This document shows positions 1 through 10,599 of a stretch of DNA of 64,000 nt, piece by piece. Position numbers and translations under genes: made by a program. This DNA comes from Flaccisagitta enflata. Lineage: Eukaryota > Chaetognatha > Sagittoidea > Aphragmophora. Below the pieces are notes generated by a model that saw only the letters and a program-made list of their open reading frames with translations, searched no databases and was not told the DNA's origin. The DNA lies in NCBI GenBank assembly GCA_965153355.1, contig OZ231127.1:84072001-84136000 (forward strand), in the 5' to 3' direction. How positions within the stretch are numbered: the stretch's first letter is position 1; each line of letters begins with the position of its first letter.

Positions 1-119
1 TGTGCGCATGCACATTTTTAGGGAATCCATTTCTTTTTAGTCGCGTGCACGCGACTCTACAACCCGCTCCGTCGGTCGGTCCATCCGTCGGTCCGTCCGT
101 CGGTCCGTCGGTAACACTT

Positions 120-535
120 AGCTTTTTTGCGTCGTTTATGGTCATTTTGGGTTGTCTGGAGTCATTTTGAGTCATTTTTTGTTGCTTTAGGTCATTTTTT
201 ATTGTTTTTAATAATTTTTGGTCATTTTTGATCATTTTTGATCATTTTATCATATTGATCATTTTGCTCATTCTGATCATTTTGATCATTTTGGTGATTT
301 TAAAAATTTTGATCTTTTAAGTCATTCCAAGCCATTTTGGGACATTTCCTGTCATTTTTGGTCATTTAACATCATTTTTGATATGTTTTGGTCATTTATG
401 TCATTATGTTCATTTTGATCATTTAACTCATTTTTGTCCTTTTTTCTTATTTCTTGTCTTAATAGGTCTTCTTTAGATATTATGGTCACTTTAGGTCATT
501 GTGGGTCATTTGGGTCATCTTGGTCGTCAGATGGG
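120..535 (+). repeat. Degenerate GTCATTTTTG-type minisatellite
   Basis: Imperfect units of about 10 bp (gtcatttttg, gatcattttg) run through the first part of the 39-1591 element. A comparable gtcattcta tract lies in the related element at 47563, so this minisatellite is probably an inherited part of the family. Confidence 0.7.
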
Positions 536-582
536 TCCGGGCTGGGGACTCCATCTTTTGTCATTTTTTGGTCTGCTAGAAG

Positions 583-1430
583 TCTGCTTTAAGTCTGGTT
601 TGAGTCTGGTTTAAGTCTGGTTTGAGTCTGGTTTAAGTTTGGTTTAAGTCTGGTTTAAGTCTGGTTTTAAGTCTGGTTTAAGTCTGGTTTAAGTCTGGTG
701 TGAGCCTGGTGTAAGCCTGCTGTAAGTCTGGTGTAAAGTCTGGTTTAAGTCTGATTTAAGTCTGATTTAGGTTGGGATGAGGTCTGGATTAAGTCTGATG
801 TAAGTATGGTGTAAGTGTGGTGTAAGTGTGGTAAGTGTGGTGTAAAGTCTGGTGTAAAGTCTAGTTTAAGTCTGGTTTAAGTCTGGTTTAAGTCTGGTTT
901 AAGTCTGGTTTAAGTCTGGTTTTGATCTGGTTTGAGTCTGGTTTTTGAGTCTGGTGTTTTGAGTCTGGTTTGAGTCTGGTTTGAATCTGGATTGAGTCCG
1001 GATTGAGTCTGGTTTGAATGTGGTTTGAGTCTGGTTTGAGTCTGGTTTGAGTCTGGCTTGAGTCTGGTTTAAGTCTGGTTTGAGTCTGGTTTAAGACTGG
1101 TTTATGTCTGGTTTATGTCTGATTGATGTCTGGTTTGGGTCTGGTTTAGGTCTGGTTTATGTCTGATTCATGTCTGGTTCAGGTCTGGTTAAGGTCTGGT
1201 TTATGTCTGGTTTAGGTCTGGTTTAGGTCTGGTTTAGGTCTGGTTTAGGTCTGGTTTAGGTCTGGTTTAATTCTGGTTTAATTCTGGTTTGAGTCTGGTT
1301 TGAGTCTGGTTTGAGTCAGGTTTGAGCCTGGATTGAGTCTGGATTGAGTCTGGTTTGAGTATGGATTCAGTCTGGTTTGGAGTCTGGTTTGGGTCTGGTT
1401 TGGGTCAGATTTTTGATAAAAAGATACAAT
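583..1430 (+). repeat. Minisatellite, unit about 11-12 bp (AAGTCTGGTTT)
   Basis: About 70 imperfect copies of aagtctggttt, gagtctggttt and aggtctggttt. At the end, a stretch of about 105 bp holding the element's 3' motif (ttatttttgtcctgcacgcga) is tandemly duplicated (about 1391-1470 and 1495-1571). Array slippage has therefore included the element end. Confidence 0.85.
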
Positions 1431-1651
1431 AAGGAGTCACGTCAGTTCAGTTATTTTTGTCCTGCACGCGAGTCCGGTTTGGGTCTGGTTTAGGTCAGGT
1501 TTAAGTCTGATTTTTGATAAAAAGATACAATAAGGAGTCACGTCAGTTCAATTATTTTTGTCCTGCACGCGACTTATAGGTGTTGGCCTTGTTTTTTTCT
1601 TCCACTTGCTTTTTTTCTTTCCCTTCTCCATCTTTCTTTCATTCTTTTTTT

Positions 1652-1876
1652 GGGCGTGTTTCTAGTGAAGGCGAAAAACGCGTTTCTTCTCGTGAAACGC
1701 AATAACAGTTTGAACACATATTCAAGAATTCCAACTGTCCCAAGAGGGAGTGAGCGAAGTGAGTGAGCAAGCCTGTGAACAGAGCGAGTGAGCGGAGTGA
1801 GCGGTGCGAGCAAACGAACGTAGCGAGCGACCAAGTGGCCCTTTCAAAACGCGATCATCTTTGACTAGAAACGCCT
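1652..1876 (+). mobile_element. Short (225 bp) MITE-like derivative of element J
   Basis: It begins GGGCGTGTTTCTAGTGA and ends TGACTAGAAACGCC, which form an imperfect terminal inverted repeat. The interior (agggagtgagcgaagtgagtgagc through gtagcgagcgaccaagtggcc) matches the 3' part of the 2.1-kb element at 61268-63349. It looks like an internal-deletion derivative of that element. The open frames across it are low-complexity GAGCG repeats and are not considered genes. Confidence 0.7.
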
Positions 1877-1976
1877 CCTCATTCATTTTTTTATCCTTCT
1901 TCCTTTCTTCCTTTTCTGCTCTCCTTCTTTCCTTTTTTCCATTTTTCATTCTTTCTTTCTTTCCATCTTTCTTTTT

Positions 1977-2050
1977 AGTCGCATTCTACGCGGCTCTATA
2001 ACCCACTTTTTGGTCAGGCCATCGGTCTGTCGGTCCGTCGGTCCATTTGT
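1977..2050 (+). mobile_element. 5' fragment of a hairpin-ended element
   Basis: A T-run followed by an eroded hairpin (agtcgcattctacgcggct) and a CGGTC-rich tract. No matching 3' end is seen, so it is treated as a truncated copy. Confidence 0.5.
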
Positions 2051-2154
2051 CACGGAAAGATTTTAAAGACGTTTTATTACGTTTTTTATGTCCCTGAATA
2101 ATAGAAAAAGAAACTTGGAGAAGTAGACAGCTAGTTGATTTGTTTTTTTGAAAA

Positions 2155-2232
2155 CAAGGCCAGTTGCGGATGGTTGAGATACCGACTGACACGGCGAGGT
2201 GGAGAGTCGCGTGTCTGCGACTAAAAAGTGGT
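2155..2232 (-). mobile_element. Internally deleted hairpin-ended element, reverse orientation
   Basis: It runs from aaaacaaggcc through cagttgcggatgg and a short GACCGAC-like tract to AGTCGCGTGTCTGCGACT plus an A-run. It has both ends of the family in only 78 bp. A lone 5' hairpin remnant (agtcgcgtgctacgtgact) follows at 2291-2309. Confidence 0.5.
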
Positions 2233-2543
2233 TTGTCTGTCTGTCTGCCACACTTCTGCCCGTTCATTTTTTTCCCTTTCTTACCTTTGGAGTCGCGTGC
2301 TACGTGACTCTAGTGACGAATGGAACGAAGGGCTTATTCCATCCGCCCTGGCTATAGAGCAAATCTTTTTCAATTTCTGTAGCTGCTTAATAATGATGAT
2401 AATTTAGAGAGAGAAAGAAATTGAGGAAAGAAGGCTATAATCCAGACTGAAGAGAAGTACTGACAAGATACTGACAAGATACTGACAAACAAGTTACAAT
2501 CACCTCGAGTGGAAGACAAGAGAACAACAGACAAATTGTGAAA

Positions 2544-3952
2544 ATGAGATATCACCCCCTCCTCTCCTTCATTCTCCCCGTCCTCCTCCTCTCGGAGAGC
2601 GCAGCAGACCAATCAGAGGTAAGAACGACCAAATTCAGTTAGTACGAGTTCAAACCCTACCCTAACTTTCCTTCTTCGCTTAAAAGAAGAAAATTCAAGG
2701 CCAACGCTAAAATTCTCTCAACAGACACCGCAACAACGCGATGGCGAAAGCAATGGCGATTTCAATCAACGCATCGTGCAATGGTTGAGCACGCGTCCAG
2801 AAAAGCCAGATTGCCAACTCGATTCAAAACAAGCCGTCATACGCGATTTTGGCTACAGTGAGAAAATTTTAAGCATTACATGACCCGATCGGCGCCACAA
2901 TCACCGAGGAGAGCGACAACGTTCACACTAATTTCTGAATTTTAATTTAAATTTTTGTATCTTCTCTCCAACAGAGTATGGCAAAACGTGTCTCATCATC
3001 ATCAGTCCAAGCCCCATCAAAGGCAAAAATGGAAAAGACGTGCTCCACATCTCACGATGCCTCAAGAGGAGCGATCTGGTCCTGTCGCCCTTAATGTGTG
3101 GGAAGGAGTATAACCAAATCGACCAAAAGACAGATTAGCTGGAGTCCCAATCATGGGCCGTCATCAGCATCACCATCTCCAACGTCGTGGCGGTTATCAT
3201 CCAAGGACTATTACGATGCAAGAAACAAGCGACCTTGAAGGATGGAGTAGAAGAAGAAGAAGAAAAGCGACATAAAGTCTACCATTATGTCAGTAAGTGA
3301 AATCAGTGTGAACATGCCTGAGGCGAGAGAACGCACCCTTTCTTGATTTTTGACTTCCGCAAAGCAGAGTTGGGGTTGGGGTTGGGGTATTTTGGGGGAA
3401 ATTTGCGCAGAAAGAGGGAATCCGGATGTAACTATAGTATAATATTTTGTGAATACGGTTAATATTTTTGAGTAATATTTTTGGGAAAAAAGTGTGCAGA
3501 ATAATATTTTCGTCATTGACAAAATAGAACATGAGTAAATATTTCCGGCCGGGAAACAGTGGTTAATATTTTTCAGTTTGTGGGAAAATGAAAACGGAAC
3601 TGAAATGGATAATATTTAGTCAAAGCGTTGAAAGATTCAACCGAAAATTGAGATGAAAACGAGGGAGCGAGGGGAGAAAGAGAGGGAGAGAGAGGGGGAG
3701 AGAGAGAGGAAGAGATGGGGAGAGAGAGTGGGAGAGAGGGGAGAAAAAAAGAGGGGGAGAGAGAGAGGAAGAGAGAGGAGAAAAAGAGAGGGGGAGAGAG
3801 AGGGAGAGAGAGAGGAGAGAGAGAGAGAGAGAGCTAACGCAAATACCCAGCGACCACCACTCAAAAAAAACGTATACTACATTTTATTCCCAGGCCCTCG
3901 ACGCGACAGAAACGACAACGACGATCAAGACGAAGGAAGACACCGAGTATAG
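2544..3952 (+). CDS. Four-exon secreted or type I membrane protein with an in-frame TAG before the TM segment
   Basis: Predicted exons are 2544-2618, 2725-2857, 2975-3292 and 3894-3952. All have GT-AG borders and compatible phases (0, 1, 1). Exon 1 encodes the signal peptide MRYHPLLSFILPVLLLSESA. The ectodomain has four cysteines (PDCQL, KTCLI, SRCLK, LMCGK) and the motif DFGYKYGKTC, which loosely recalls Na,K-ATPase beta subunits; that likeness is too weak to name the gene. A TAG at 3136-3138 would give a 123-residue secreted product. The same frame continues through exon 3 into WAVISITISNVVAVIIQGLL, a convincing transmembrane helix, then a basic/acidic tail, and splices into exon 4 ending at TAG 3950-3952 (about 194 residues). 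This could be readthrough, a recent nonsense mutation or a pseudogene. Intron 3 holds a GA-rich tract (about 3655-3833). Function unknown. Confidence 0.6.
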
Positions 3953-4232
3953 ACGGAAACAAATGACGTGCGACTTATGCGCAAAATACAAGATATGCGC
4001 AAAAGACAAAAGTGGAGAAGGAACAATCGGATGCGTCATAAGGAGAGCGCGCTGATAACAAAATTGGACAATTGAGGAGTGGAGAGAAAACGGATCGGCG
4101 CGCGCTTCACAATAGACACATAGTGAGTGAGTGCAACTTTAAAAACGTCAAAAAGGGAAGAAATAGAGTACAGTGAGAAACTGATATAACAAATCGCCAC
4201 GAATAAGAGACTCGTTAATAACAAATATGTAC

Positions 4233-4238
4233 AATAAA
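4233..4238 (+). terminator. Candidate polyadenylation signal AATAAA
   Basis: An AATAAA hexamer about 280 bp downstream of the last stop of the 2544-3952 gene, on the same strand. It is suggestive only, because no transcript evidence is available. Confidence 0.35.
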
Positions 4239-4475
4239 GCGTTCCAGTCATGAAAATTGTTTGTGAAAGACCGAGACACTTACTCTGACCTTTATGATCT
4301 ATTATTCAATAACGAGCGGCATTTCTTTGTTCTTAAAAGTTTAATCTTTAATCCTCTTGGGACGTAAATGACAATTGATATTCATGAATATGCACGAACG
4401 AGCATAAAATGTAGAAACATGACAACTATATGTGCTTACATTGGATAGGTAAAATGCAATAAGACGGTGGTTAAA

Positions 4476-5178
4476 CAAGGCCGGATACACGGGCCAAGAC
4501 GGTGCGCCGAGCGTTATCAATTCATAGCTATGCCTAGCTCCATCAGACCTATCCCTAGCTTTAACAGACCATTCCTAGCTCTATCAGACCTATCCCGCCG
4601 GGCGTTATTAATCCATAGCTATCCCTAGCTCCATCAGACCTATCCCCAGCTCTATCAGACCATTCCTAGCTCTATAAGACCTACCCCGAGCTCTGTCAGG
4701 CCTCTCCCGAGCTCTATCAGACCTTTCCCGAGCTCTATCAGACCTATCCCGAGCTCTATCAGACCTATCCCCAGCTCTATCGGACCTATCCCCAGCTCTA
4801 TCAGTCCTATCTCCAGCTCTATCAGACCTATCCTAAGACCTATCCGACCTATCACCAGACCTATCCGACCTATCCCCAGCTCTAGTAGACCTAACCGTAG
4901 CTGATCAGATTATATTAGTAAATGAAATCATTTAAGATCAACGAAATGAGTTTTCTATTGATTTCAAACATTTTTAGCGATTTCATTCGAGCGTGACCGA
5001 CGGATGGACAGATGGACTGACAGAGCTTCTTATAGAGACGCTTTGGTGCATCTAAAAATCATCCTTGCATATTTCTGAATCATTTCCATTGATTTTTGCT
5101 TCTTTTCGAGATTTTCAACTCTAGCGTTATCGACCGACCGACAGACAGAGCCTCTCATAGAGGTGCTATGGCGCACCT
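4476..5178 (-). mobile_element. Hairpin-ended element, subfamily E, with minisatellite
   Basis: Reading the reverse strand, the 5' hairpin is AGGTGCGCCATAGCACCT (5161-5178 on +) and the matching second arm GGCGCACC lies at 4501-4508, near the CCTTGTTT end. The core is a (CTATCAGACCTATCCC)-type minisatellite (about 4530-4905). A second 5' end with stem AGATGC/GCGTCT lies inside at about 4985-5045, so the copy is compound or partly duplicated. Confidence 0.65.
4530..4905 (+). repeat. Minisatellite CTCTATCAGACCTATCCC
   Basis: Roughly 18-24 bp imperfect units of ctctatcagacctatcccgag. The same unit recurs, more decayed, in the related element at 36211-36677. The reverse-strand IELGIGL-type frame is a by-product of the repeat. 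Confidence 0.8.
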
Positions 5179-5356
5179 AAAAACAATATTAAATCACTTA
5201 GCTGCGGGAGTCCATATATGACATGGGCATATGGGCATAAGGGCATATGGGCATATGGCAGTGCTCAGTAGATATATTCTACCAATAATAATTGAGTTTC
5301 AACCTTTTTTCGGACTTTCAAAAAGTATTTTGTAAAGGGAGATGACCAAAATGAAA

Positions 5357-5674
5357 CAGGCCTGTATATTATTGAGTTCCCCCCCCCCCGTGGGGGGGAA
5401 ATCAAAGGGTCTGGAGATAGGGAAGGAAATTAAAGGGGGAAAAAAGAGAAAAAAAGGAAATTTGGGGAAAATATAACTTTTAACAGTACTAAATCATAAA
5501 ACCCAATTACTATAACCCAATTTAAGACTATTTAAACCTTTACCACATTGTTTTATTGCTCCATGGGGAAGAAAATCATAGATATAAAAACGCGACATGA
5601 TGCGTCGCGAGGAAGAAAATCAAAGGCAGGGGGGGTGGAAAAAAATCAAAAGCGACTTAATAATATACACCCCT
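5357..5674. mobile_element. Short TIR element G (uninterrupted copy)
   Basis: It runs from aggcctgtatattattgagt to acttaataatatacacccct, with terminal inverted repeats around GTATATTATTGAGT. The second copy, inverted at 53429-53928, carries a hairpin-ended element inserted in its T-run. This copy therefore serves as the empty site. Confidence 0.65.
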
Positions 5675-6291
5675 AAAATGAAGGCAATTTGAATGCGGCC
5701 TTGACAATTACTTGGAAATGTATCATTTCGCGATGTCAGTGTGAAAACATTTGTGACTGTTATCTTAACCTTTTGGGATGTAATCCTCTGAGTACCTATC
5801 TAGGTATGACAAAAGCTTTTTCAACCCCTAGATCTTATTTTAAGGCCGCTAAATAAAATTAATCATTCAAAACGTCAGTTGACAATTAAATGTTTAAGAA
5901 TTTGACCAAATAGTTTTCTCTTTTTACTCTTCTGTACTATACTCTCTGTCACCGCAGCAACTTGATTCCTTGAGAATTCAGGACAGGGTAAGGTATTGCC
6001 TAAGGTTGCTTCATGTCAAATTTTATGATATTCGGTCAACATTAAGTGGGGTTTTCACGTCATTTTGTGCAAATATGGAGTGAATCTTTTATTTTCGAAA
6101 AAAACATTTTTTTGGAGCAGGAAGACGCCGTTTTCAATTTAGGTAGTTTTTCTTTCTTTTTTTTTTTTTGCATTTATGAAAACTTACGTTTCTTAAAATC
6201 AATTTTGAAAGGTCTGTATGTTTTCAGATTTTTCGATTTTGCATCCCCTATGCAAAACTGCGTCTTCCCTTGAGGGTTGTTGAAGGTAAAA
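5675..6291. other. No recognisable gene
   Basis: AT-rich sequence without convincing exons or repeats recognised elsewhere in the window. Confidence 0.5.
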
Positions 6292-6491
6292 CAAGTGACT
6301 TGGGGTCACAATATCGTTGCGGACGGGTGGCCAGGGGCACCCAACCCCCATCCACACCCATCATCCAGCCTAATACACAAGCACACACAAAAGTATTTAA
6401 AACGGTTATTTTTCCACTTTTCGACTCGTGGTCACAGACGGACCAACGGACCGACAGACAAAGCCTTTTACAGAGTTGCGTGAACGCAACT
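6292..6491 (-). mobile_element. Hairpin-ended element, subfamily B, 200 bp
   Basis: The 5' hairpin is AGTTGCGTTCACGCAACT on the reverse strand (6474-6491). The second arm, with gttgcggacggg, is at about 6315. The 3' hairpin stem GTGAC/GTCAC (6295-6299 with 6305-6309) precedes CTTGTTTT. This 3' stem sequence is unlike any other copy in the window, yet it is perfectly paired. Confidence 0.7.
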
Positions 6492-8117
6492 AAGAATTGA
6501 TTTTTCTGCATCAGCATGAAAGCAAAGACAATTTTCTAAACTATTAGAAATCATGTTTTCTGGCAATAGAATATCCTATAATAAGAATAATATAATAATA
6601 TAATATAATAAGAATATCCTATATAAGGCAAATGTCACGGTTCCACAGCATGCTTGAGGGCCCGACTTTCTGCCATTCTATGTTAGCTCAAGCTTCAGTT
6701 ACATCATTGGAAATGATTTAAACGGTTCAAATACATTCATAACTACCCAGTGCACAATTTCAAACCCTTTTTTGTGACCCTTCCTACCCCTAGGGGGTCC
6801 AAAAATTCAATCAAAGGGCTATTTTTGGTATGTCTCCATTCTGTCTCCAGTAGAAAAAAGCAAGCAAAACCAATCAAAAAATGTCTTGTCGTATGAAATT
6901 ATGAATGTTCCCCGACCATTATCAATCCCACAGGATACACAAAAAAATTTAACTCATTACGCAAACAATGAGTTACCAAAAAATGGTATATAACTCAAAT
7001 TTACCCCTTCTCGATTTTTTTGCTTTTTTTCTCTTAATGCTGACTATCATGATACTTATTTTTTAAAACCCCCTTTGTCTTAAACATTAAGCATTTTTTT
7101 CTTTTTCCAATCGATGCACAACTACTTGAAGGAAATTCCCCTCTATTATATACGCTTATGCTTACCTAACGCTTTAGATATGCCACTATTGTGTCAAAGT
7201 GACACAATTCACATGAAAACTGAGAACACCATGTGAAAGAGCGTGAAATTTTGATTCTACCCTGATAATTTGAAATCTTGACTCCACATTAGACGTGGTA
7301 GAATTTCTCAAAATTCAAATTCGCATATCTCAGGAACTATTTGAGTTAGCCCAATGAAATTTTGCGTGGTTGGTATCTGGATCAAGAGAGTCCTTTGCCT
7401 AAATTCTGATGCGACCTAAAGAATGTCGAGCAGTGCTACCAGACCAACCAGCCTACCAGACAAAAAAAATGAAAAAGTCGCATAAATTTTGAATGCCTTT
7501 TCCGATTTGGCTGAAATTTTGCATGAAAGCTCTTGAAGAGGATCTACATCAATGGTATGAAGAAGAACTTAGCAGAAAAAAGTTTTACTACACTGCCCAA
7601 CCAACCAAAATTGGTGCTTATAGAGATTTTCTGAAAATTCGTGAAATTTCGATTTTTTATACTGAAACTTTGTCAGACTATTGCGTTTAAACATAATTTG
7701 AAAAAAAATATTGTCATATTGATTTCATCACTACCATAAGCATTTTTTTTTTGTATAATTTGTGTACAAAATACGTCTAGTTAATCTTAATTTGCATAAA
7801 AAATGAGCTCAGTTAACGAAATTCATCTATGGATTCGTAAATGAGACTTCATCAGCTATACAGGGATGTATAGTTTTGTTGAATTTGAATCATTGAAATA
7901 ATGGCTAATTCTAACCCTGCCAACTTGCCGTTTCTTGACATTTGCCATAAAGCGTAAAGATACTAAAGATACTAAAGATACGTAATTCTACTCACTTGCT
8001 TTGACTCAACTGTAGCAACAACAGCAACAACAGCAGCAACAGCAGCTAACCCAGCATCAATAATGTTGAAGATGTTACATTGCAGATCTGATGTGAATTG
8101 GAATACTCGGCACTGCG
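6492..8117. other. No recognisable gene; AT-rich spacer
   Basis: It contains a short AATAT-rich tract near 6570-6625 and a 65-codon open frame (7493-7690) without domain, signal or splice support. The stretch just upstream of 8418 is presumably intron of the kinase gene, but how far it extends is not visible. Confidence 0.45.
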
Positions 8118-8170
8118 AAAATGAAGGGGATGAAGAAGGAAAAGGAAAAGAAGGAGAAGAAGAGGAAGAA

Positions 8171-8205
<35 letters not shown>

Positions 8206-8230
8206 AGAAAAAGTAAAAGAAGAAGAAGGG
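8118..8230 (+). repeat. GAA-rich microsatellite
   Basis: (GAA)n with GGA interruptions, lying in the presumed intron ahead of the kinase exon. The poly-Glu frame across it is an artefact of the repeat. Confidence 0.85.
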
Positions 8231-8361
8231 TTCTTTTGCCCCCTCTGGACCCCAATGTTGGCCCCTTCGCCGGCACCTTGTCATATATTAAAAGTTGGCT
8301 CTCCAAGACCGGGGGGGGTGACATGGAGACACTCACGGTCTTGTCTGCGGTTTTATCAACA

Positions 8362-8395
<34 letters not shown>

Positions 8396-8417
8396 GCCAC
8401 CCATCTTAACCCTTTAG

Positions 8418-9038
8418 TACCTCCACCACATGGACGTCGCATACCGGGACCTGAAGCCGGAGAACATCCTGTTCAGCTACGACGGTTATGTCAAAATCAC
8501 GGATTTTGGATTCGCCAAACGGTTCACTGACCGCACATACACTCTCTGCGGCACCCCCGAGTATATCGCGCCGGAAGTGCTTCTCTCTCGCGGCTACAAC
8601 AAGTCCGTCGACTGGTGGTCATTGGGCATTCTCCTCTACGAAATGGCCGCTGGTTTTCCGCCATTTTTCGCCGATCAGCCCGTGCTGATCTACGAGAAGA
8701 TCATCGCCGGACGAGTCCGATATCCCTTTCATTTTTCCCCAGAACTCCGCTGTCTTTTGCGCAAAGGACTGCTGCAGGGAGATCTGACAAAGCGCTTGGG
8801 GAATCTTAAAGACGGCGTCGAGGACATTCGCAATCACAAGTGGTTTGCCGACGTTGACTGGATGACTGTGTATTTGAAGCAGATGGAGCCGCCTATTCGG
8901 CAGCGTCAGGTAGAGGGAGTCAACGAAAGCTTCTCCGCTTTTCCAAGAACCGAATTGGCAGAAAACGCCTTTGAAACAGAAGAACCAATCGCCACCGCCG
9001 AAGTCGAGCTCTTCCCCGAAGAGTTTAAAGTGTTTTGA
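8418..9038 (+). CDS. PKA-like catalytic kinase, terminal exon (C-lobe)
   Basis: Last coding exon of an AGC kinase closely resembling the cAMP-dependent protein kinase catalytic subunit. A (TC)n tract and CCTTTAG (8411-8417) form a 3' splice site in phase 0. The exon then reads [16 protein letters not shown], in register with the [16 protein letters not shown] segment of PKA, so the ATG at 8430 is an internal Met and not a start. Of 206 residues, the catalytic Asp is residue 11, DFG is 29-31, the activation-loop Thr is 42 in [14 protein letters not shown] is 51-53, followed by [12 protein letters not shown] and [13 protein letters not shown]. The C-terminal tail ends EEFKVF, the FxxF that docks on the N-lobe, immediately before TGA (9036-9038). 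The tail lacks the usual GDTSNF segment, so a divergent paralogue is likely. No N-lobe lies upstream within the window. Confidence 0.9.
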   Translation, partial: YLHHMDVAYRDLKPENILFSYDGYVKITDFGFAKRFTDRTYTLCGTPEYIAPEVLLSRGYNKSVDWWSLGILLYEMAAGFPPFFADQPVLIYEKIIAGRVRYPFHFSPELRCLLRKGLLQGDLTKRLGNLKDGVEDIRNHKWFADVDWMTVYLKQMEPPIRQRQVEGVNESFSAFPRTELAENAFETEEPIATAEVELFPEEFKVF

Positions 9039-9083
9039 TCGGGGATATTTGGTGCAGTTAGGGGAGGAGGGGGGCTGGGCGGG

Positions 9084-9085
<2 letters not shown>

Positions 9086-9148
<63 letters not shown>
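9086..9148 (+). repeat. (TG)n microsatellite
   Basis: About 30 uninterrupted TG units, some 50 bp after the kinase stop codon, possibly within its 3' UTR. Confidence 0.95.
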
Positions 9149-9149
<1 letters not shown>

Positions 9150-9408
9150 TCGATTCCCATGGTCCCCGTTCTCAATCTTCGTTGTAAGTCATTTTTTGTT
9201 ATTGATTTGTCACGAAGCAGTAGTTATATTTCCAGATTTCTAGCTCCAGGTCATGCCCTAATTTTTAAGAGTAAGAATTACCTAGGCACGTGTTCATATT
9301 CGAGGTTATAAATATCCATTTTTTTTTCATTCAGGCATGCAAGTTTCTATTGAATTTCTTTAACTCTTCTCTCTCTCGCCTTCTCTTCTTTCTTTCTTCT
9401 ATTTCAAA

Positions 9409-10187
9409 CAAGGCCGGATAAACGGCCATCAGTTGCGGACGGATGGGCAGGGGCGGAAATGCGCATTTTCATACTTTTCAACTTGATCATTATGGACCGA
9501 CGGACCGACGGACGGACGGATCGAGTGCACCATCCATTTAAACTACCGCCAGGTGGTTTTCAGTATTACTCTGGATTTTCCGCTTGTTTACACTCAATAT
9601 GGACCTCCTGAACAAAAATCCAGCTTCACAAAAATCTTTCTTGTGGCGAATTTTGAAAAAAATCCATAATTGATTGTTTTTTCTCTTATTTTGAAGTAAA
9701 AATTTTTAGGGTTGTTATAAGATCTTTTTAGATAGCATATCTGAATTCCTGATAAAATTTCCTTTCATTTGATAAGTCGCATTATATATTTTTGAAAAGA
9801 AATGAAATTTAATTTTTAAGCCACCGTTACAAAAAAGTAACGGTGGCTAAAAAATTGAGAATTTGATCTCTTTTGAAAAATATATAGTGCGACCTATCAA
9901 ATGAAAGGAAAATCCATCAGGAATTCAAATATGCTATATAGAAATGCTTTCTAACAACCCTCTAAAATCTGGATGCATTATAGGATGAAAAATTATCAAT
10001 ATTGGAGTTTTTTCAAAAAGCGCCACAAGAAAGATTTCTTTGAAGCTAGATCCTACTTCAGGAAGTCCATCCTGAGTGAATACAAGCAGAAAATTCAGAG
10101 TAATACTAAAAACCACCTGGCGGTAGTTTGGACGGATGGTGAGTGACCGACGGACAAAGCCTCTTATAGAGTTGCATGTCCGCAACT
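9409..10187 (-). mobile_element. Hairpin-ended element B interrupted by a 587-bp fold-back MITE
   Basis: The tail caaggccggataaacggcc and second arm agttgcggac lie at 9409-9450. The 5' hairpin AGTTGCGGACATGCAACT (reverse strand) is at 10170-10187. The two halves are separated by the inserted fold-back at 9542-10128. Joined, they would be about 190 bp, the usual length for this subfamily. Confidence 0.7.
9542..10128. mobile_element. Fold-back MITE, 587 bp, arms about 280 bp
   Basis: It begins AACTACCGCCAGGTGG and ends CCACCTGGCGGTAGTT. Complementarity continues inward (agtattactctg with cagagtaatact, tttcttgtggcg with cgccacaagaaa) to a central palindrome around gccaccgttac/gtaacggtggc (9820-9848). 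TA precedes the left end, but the right flank is TG, so the target duplication is eroded or absent. Confidence 0.75.
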
Positions 10188-10599
10188 AAAAAGATATGTC
10201 CCGATTCTTTATGATATAAGAATTACACGAGTGATTTAAAGAAAGCCATTCCCATACGTGATTATGCACAACTTGTTCAATGGCAGGAAGACACCCATTA
10301 ATTTTCTTTTTTTGTGTTATCAGAAATTCCGTCTTTATTTATGTATGATGCCACCCAAACTGCTCTTGAGAGAGAGAGAAAATAAACGCATATCATGTCT
10401 GTTTCTATCATAATTTTTTCATTTCTGTTTTTTTTTAAAGAGGAAGATATCAATAATTACAAAATTCTAACATTTTTTTCTGGGAAATGGAATGATCTTA
10501 TCAACTGTAGCGTTTGGTTGCTTCACTTAACAAAATTTGAGTTTTTCCTTTCACACCTGTACCCTAATTTGTAATTGGGGAGGAAAATTAAAAGACTCA
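10188..10599. other. No recognisable gene
   Basis: AT-rich spacer before the first LINE fragment. Its last part may be decayed LINE endonuclease sequence. Confidence 0.4.

Larger units (their letters stand above)
39..1591 (+). mobile_element. Hairpin-ended (HINE-like) element, subfamily A, with minisatellite core
   Basis: It starts after a T-run with the perfect 18-bp palindrome AGTCGCGTGCACGCGACT (39-56), followed by a CGGTC/CGTCC-rich tract. It ends with a second copy of the hairpin arm (GCACGCGACT, 1565-1574) and a CCTTG tail before a T-run. This is the same 5' and 3' architecture as the 189-bp copy at 53110, but the interior is expanded by two minisatellites. No coding capacity is seen, so it is presumably non-autonomous. 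The Helentron-like assignment is inferred from structure, not from a transposase. Confidence 0.7.

Noticed and set aside
39-1591. Interpreting the hairpin-ended elements as tRNA-derived SINEs
   Set aside because: No pol III A/B boxes are evident, and the T-run flanks with at most a TT duplication and hairpins at both ends fit Helentron-type elements better. A LINE-mobilised origin cannot be wholly excluded.
2544-3135. Naming the gene a Na,K-ATPase beta subunit from DFGYKYGKTC
   Set aside because: Only a short motif is similar. Beta subunits are type II proteins with an N-terminal anchor, whereas this one has a cleavable-type signal and a C-terminal TM.
3136-3138. Reassigned stop codon (TAG as sense) for the organism
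   Set aside because: The other predicted genes show no internal TAG, and the same gene itself ends at TAG. One codon cannot support a changed code.
4655-4855. IELGIGL repeat ORF
   Set aside because: By-product of the subfamily E minisatellite.
7493-7690. 65-codon ORF of normal composition
   Set aside because: No splice signals, homology or neighbouring exon could be recognised, and random AT-rich sequence gives such frames.
8430-8432. ATG as the start of the kinase C-lobe protein
   Set aside because: The conserved YLHH residues and a good 3' splice site lie immediately upstream, so it is an internal methionine.
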